Part shown: positions 38,982 to 40,894 of the stretch, piece after piece
Layout of the letters: every line of letters starts with the position of its first letter
How positions within the stretch are numbered: position 1 is the stretch's first letter
Source: Anaerolineae bacterium
Lineage (GTDB): Bacteria > Chloroflexota > Anaerolineae > Aggregatilineales > Phototrophicaceae
Direction: 5' to 3'
Assembly (NCBI GenBank): GCA_019912965.1
Contig: JAIOHM010000123.1
Span: 1-40,894, forward strand
Length of the DNA stretch: 40,894 nucleotides
Notes under the pieces: generated by a model
Seen by the model: only the letters and a program-made list of their open reading frames with translations
Told to the model about the DNA's origin: nothing
Databases searched by the model: none
Made by a program: the position numbers and the translations under genes

Positions 38982-40894
38982 TTACAACGTTCCTTTCAAA
39001 TCAAGATCAATAACTATTTTCTGACCGGAATAGACCTGGCTTACCGTCCCGTCACCGTCCAGTTGTGCAAGACTTTCACTGACGATTGTCACCCGAAACT
39101 CTCTTGATGCTGGCATTCCGGGATAATTTCCTTCGCACGAACCGATGGTGAGTTTCCGGGATTGGTCGTCCCAGACAATCGGAATCCGCGCAAACAAGCC
39201 CTGCTCATAGTTGTAGTTATCACATTCATCTTCATACAAAGTGAAGTGACCATCCTGCCCGGGATAGATAACCAACTCAATAGGTGCGTCAGCGCCTTCA
39301 CCGGTATGTTGAATATCTGGACCAAAAGGAATAATGGATCCGGCGCGCACATACAGCGGGATCGTTTCCAAGTATGCATCCGCGATAATGGTTTGCCCAC
39401 CGGAGTAGCATTTACCCGTCCAGAAATCGTACCAAGCAGCATCTTTCGGTAAATAAACCGATCTGGATTTGCTGACTCCATTCAGCGGAGTGGATCCGGC
39501 CCCGTAATACATGGGGCTGGTTACAGGGCTAACCAGCAGCGCTGGCCCAAACATGAACTGATCGCCAACATTGTACGTTGCAGGGTCAGACCGGAAATCA
39601 AATGGCAAACCGCGCAGCATGGTGTAATCTTCATGTGTGACCATGCCCGCCAGTGAATAGATGTAAGGCATTAAGCGATAACGAAGCCGAAGAAATTTCG
39701 CCAGCGTGTCGTAAAACACTTCTCCCGCCTCGCCGAAGCGCCACACTTCACGAGGCGTATCCGTGCCATGTGAGCGAAACATCGGCAGGAATACGCCATA
39801 CTGGAACCAACGCACGTATAGCTCCCGGTAGCCCATGTCTTCGACACCGAGATCGAAGTCCCCATTCCAGAACCATAGTTTTGGGTCATTCTTTACGAAG
39901 AAAGCACCAATATCGGTCGTCCAGTAGGGTAAACCGGTTGCACAAAAATTCAGTCCATCTGCGATCTGGCGATGAAGTGTATCCCAGGTTGCAGAAACGT
40001 CGCCAGACCAAGTAATCGTGCCATAACGCTGTTGGCCGATATACGCCGAACGGGTCAGGTTGACTACTCGTTTGTCAGTACTGGTCTTGCGCTGTCCCTC
40101 GTAAATTCCCTGAGAGTGCAGCAGTGAATAGGCGTTGATAAATTCAGGATCAAGATACCGCTTGGCTTCTCCTGTGTTAATCAGCAGGCGTTCTTCCGGT
40201 TCGGGCTTAAAAGCACCGTTCCAATCGGCCTGAAATGGCTCCGTGCAGTCAGTCCACCAAGCATCGATACCGTGTTCGAACAACCCTTCGTTGGCTTGCT
40301 TCCAATACAGTTCACGCGCCTTTGGCTGGAAAGCGTCGTAGGTCGCCTGGTTGCCGAGCAAATAACCTTGATCGCGCATTTCACGCCAGTTATCACCGCC
40401 TGGATTCATGTTCGGCCACATTGAAATCATCAAGTGTGCATTCAGACGGTGAAGTTCGGCCATCATTCCCTTCGGATCGGGAAACCGCTCTGGGTCAAGC
40501 GTCTTCTGCCCCCACAGATCACTTGTCCATGATTTCCAGTCTTGTACAATGCAATCGAGGGGGAGAGCGCGTTTCCGATATTCCTTAACAACCTCAATCA
40601 ATTCAGCCTGTGAGACGTATCTTTCTTTGGACTGGATATAGCCAAAAGACCAGCGGGGCGGCAAAGAGGCTTTCCCGGTTAGCTGTCGAATCCCCTGGAC
40701 GATTTGATCGAACTCTGGGCCGTAAATGAAATAATAATCCAGTTCATCACCTACATCTGTCCACACATAAGAACCGAATGCGTCGTCATGAAAGGTCATC
40801 AACGAATAACTGTCAAGCAGGATTCCGTAACCTTTGGTCGAGACGAGAACCGGAACAACCACCTTCATATTTTGCTGATACAAATACTGGTGCT
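38982..40894 (-). CDS. GH31 glycoside hydrolase (alpha-xylosidase/alpha-glucosidase), 5' end outside window
   Basis: About 636 residues are visible; the frame is open to the right edge and the N-terminal domain is cut off (visible start HQYLYQQNMKVVVPVL). The barrel begins at LPPRWSFGYIQSKERYVSQAEL. The nucleophile Asp is in AWWTDCTEPFQ and the acid/base Asp in ITWSGDVSATWDTL, with TGLPYWTTDIGAFF and MFRSHGTDTPREVWRFG after it. The proximal and distal beta domains (VRAGSIIPFGP; YEDECDNYNYEQG) close the protein. The WTDCTEP form is closer to alpha-xylosidase-type GH31 than to YicI, but this is only suggestive. It is the first visible gene of the minus-strand catabolic operon. Confidence 0.93.
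   Translation of the reverse strand, partial: HQYLYQQNMKVVVPVLVSTKGYGILLDSYSLMTFHDDAFGSYVWTDVGDELDYYFIYGPEFDQIVQGIRQLTGKASLPPRWSFGYIQSKERYVSQAELIEVVKEYRKRALPLDCIVQDWKSWTSDLWGQKTLDPERFPDPKGMMAELHRLNAHLMISMWPNMNPGGDNWREMRDQGYLLGNQATYDAFQPKARELYWKQANEGLFEHGIDAWWTDCTEPFQADWNGAFKPEPEERLLINTGEAKRYLDPEFINAYSLLHSQGIYEGQRKTSTDKRVVNLTRSAYIGQQRYGTITWSGDVSATWDTLHRQIADGLNFCATGLPYWTTDIGAFFVKNDPKLWFWNGDFDLGVEDMGYRELYVRWFQYGVFLPMFRSHGTDTPREVWRFGEAGEVFYDTLAKFLRLRYRLMPYIYSLAGMVTHEDYTMLRGLPFDFRSDPATYNVGDQFMFGPALLVSPVTSPMYYGAGSTPLNGVSKSRSVYLPKDAAWYDFWTGKCYSGGQTIIADAYLETIPLYVRAGSIIPFGPDIQHTGEGADAPIELVIYPGQDGHFTLYEDECDNYNYEQGLFARIPIVWDDQSRKLTIGSCEGNYPGMPASREFRVTIVSESLAQLDGDGTVSQVYSGQKIVIDLDLKGTL

Noticed and set aside
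1..40894. CRISPR arrays, prophage modules, toxin-antitoxin pairs or intact insertion sequences
   Set aside because: No regularly spaced repeats, cas, capsid, transposase or typical toxin genes were seen; the only mobile-element trace is the recombinase relic near 26.5-27.0 kb.

Overview
The window reads as a chromosomal segment of an environmental bacterium, most plausibly a member of the Chloroflexota (Anaerolineae-like). This is inferred from the mix of families (bactofilin, HEAT-repeat and PPC-domain secreted proteins, Pro/Thr-rich SH3b protein, LSDAT/SLOG protein, GT-C membrane enzymes, and sugar ABC systems lacking their own ATPase) and has not been tested by a database search. Gene density is high, with many 4-base ATGA overlaps. 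Start codons include GTG, TTG and probably CTG.

Region 1 (1-6.9 kb, + strand) is the downstream end of an exopolysaccharide/O-antigen type cluster: the tail of a dTDP-4-dehydrorhamnose reductase, a Nudix hydrolase, two GT2 enzymes, ribonuclease HII (a housekeeping gene embedded in the operon), a GT4 glycosyltransferase, a Wzz-like chain-length protein and a large secreted beta-propeller/PPC protein, closed by a hairpin. Region 2 (6.9-13.1 kb) holds a small membrane protein and a KynB-like cyclase, a divergent SDR followed by a structured leader and a membrane protein with a histone-H1-like tail, and then a minus-strand operon: bactofilin, HEAT protein, unknown protein, low-molecular-weight tyrosine phosphatase and metallophosphoesterase.

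Region 3 (13.3-18.2 kb) has an MFS transporter with a textbook terminator, an SH3b protein whose Shine-Dalgarno is buried in a 13-bp hairpin, a response regulator, and a PadR-modA-modB operon with no modC. Region 4 (18.3-26.3 kb) has two coupled GT-C membrane glycosyltransferases, MutY, an LSDAT (SLOG) protein next to a membrane TPR protein, and an M32 carboxypeptidase.

Region 5 (26.4-40.9 kb) starts with tRNA-Val(GAC), its promoter and terminator, and a frameshifted serine-recombinase relic. A carbohydrate-utilisation island on the minus strand follows: GH31, GH29, aldo/keto reductase, FGGY kinase and GatD-like dehydrogenase, then a gene graveyard (truncated class II aldolase, broken PfkB kinase, stub of an RbsD/FucU-type mutarotase), a self-regulated LacI repressor, a sugar ABC transporter (binding protein and two permeases, no ATPase) and a GH13_18 sucrose-phosphorylase-type enzyme. 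The likely logic is import of plant-type oligosaccharides, intracellular trimming by glycosidases, then oxidation/reduction and phosphorylation. The lower pathway that would have run through phosphorylated ketohexose cleavage appears to have been lost.

The most notable observations are the SD-sequestering RNA structure at 15282-15359, the three-gene graveyard at 33270-33845, the recombinase relic beside the tRNA at the island edge, and the interleaved hairpins at 8793-8884. No clear large undescribed system was found; the LSDAT-TPR pair is the nearest candidate.
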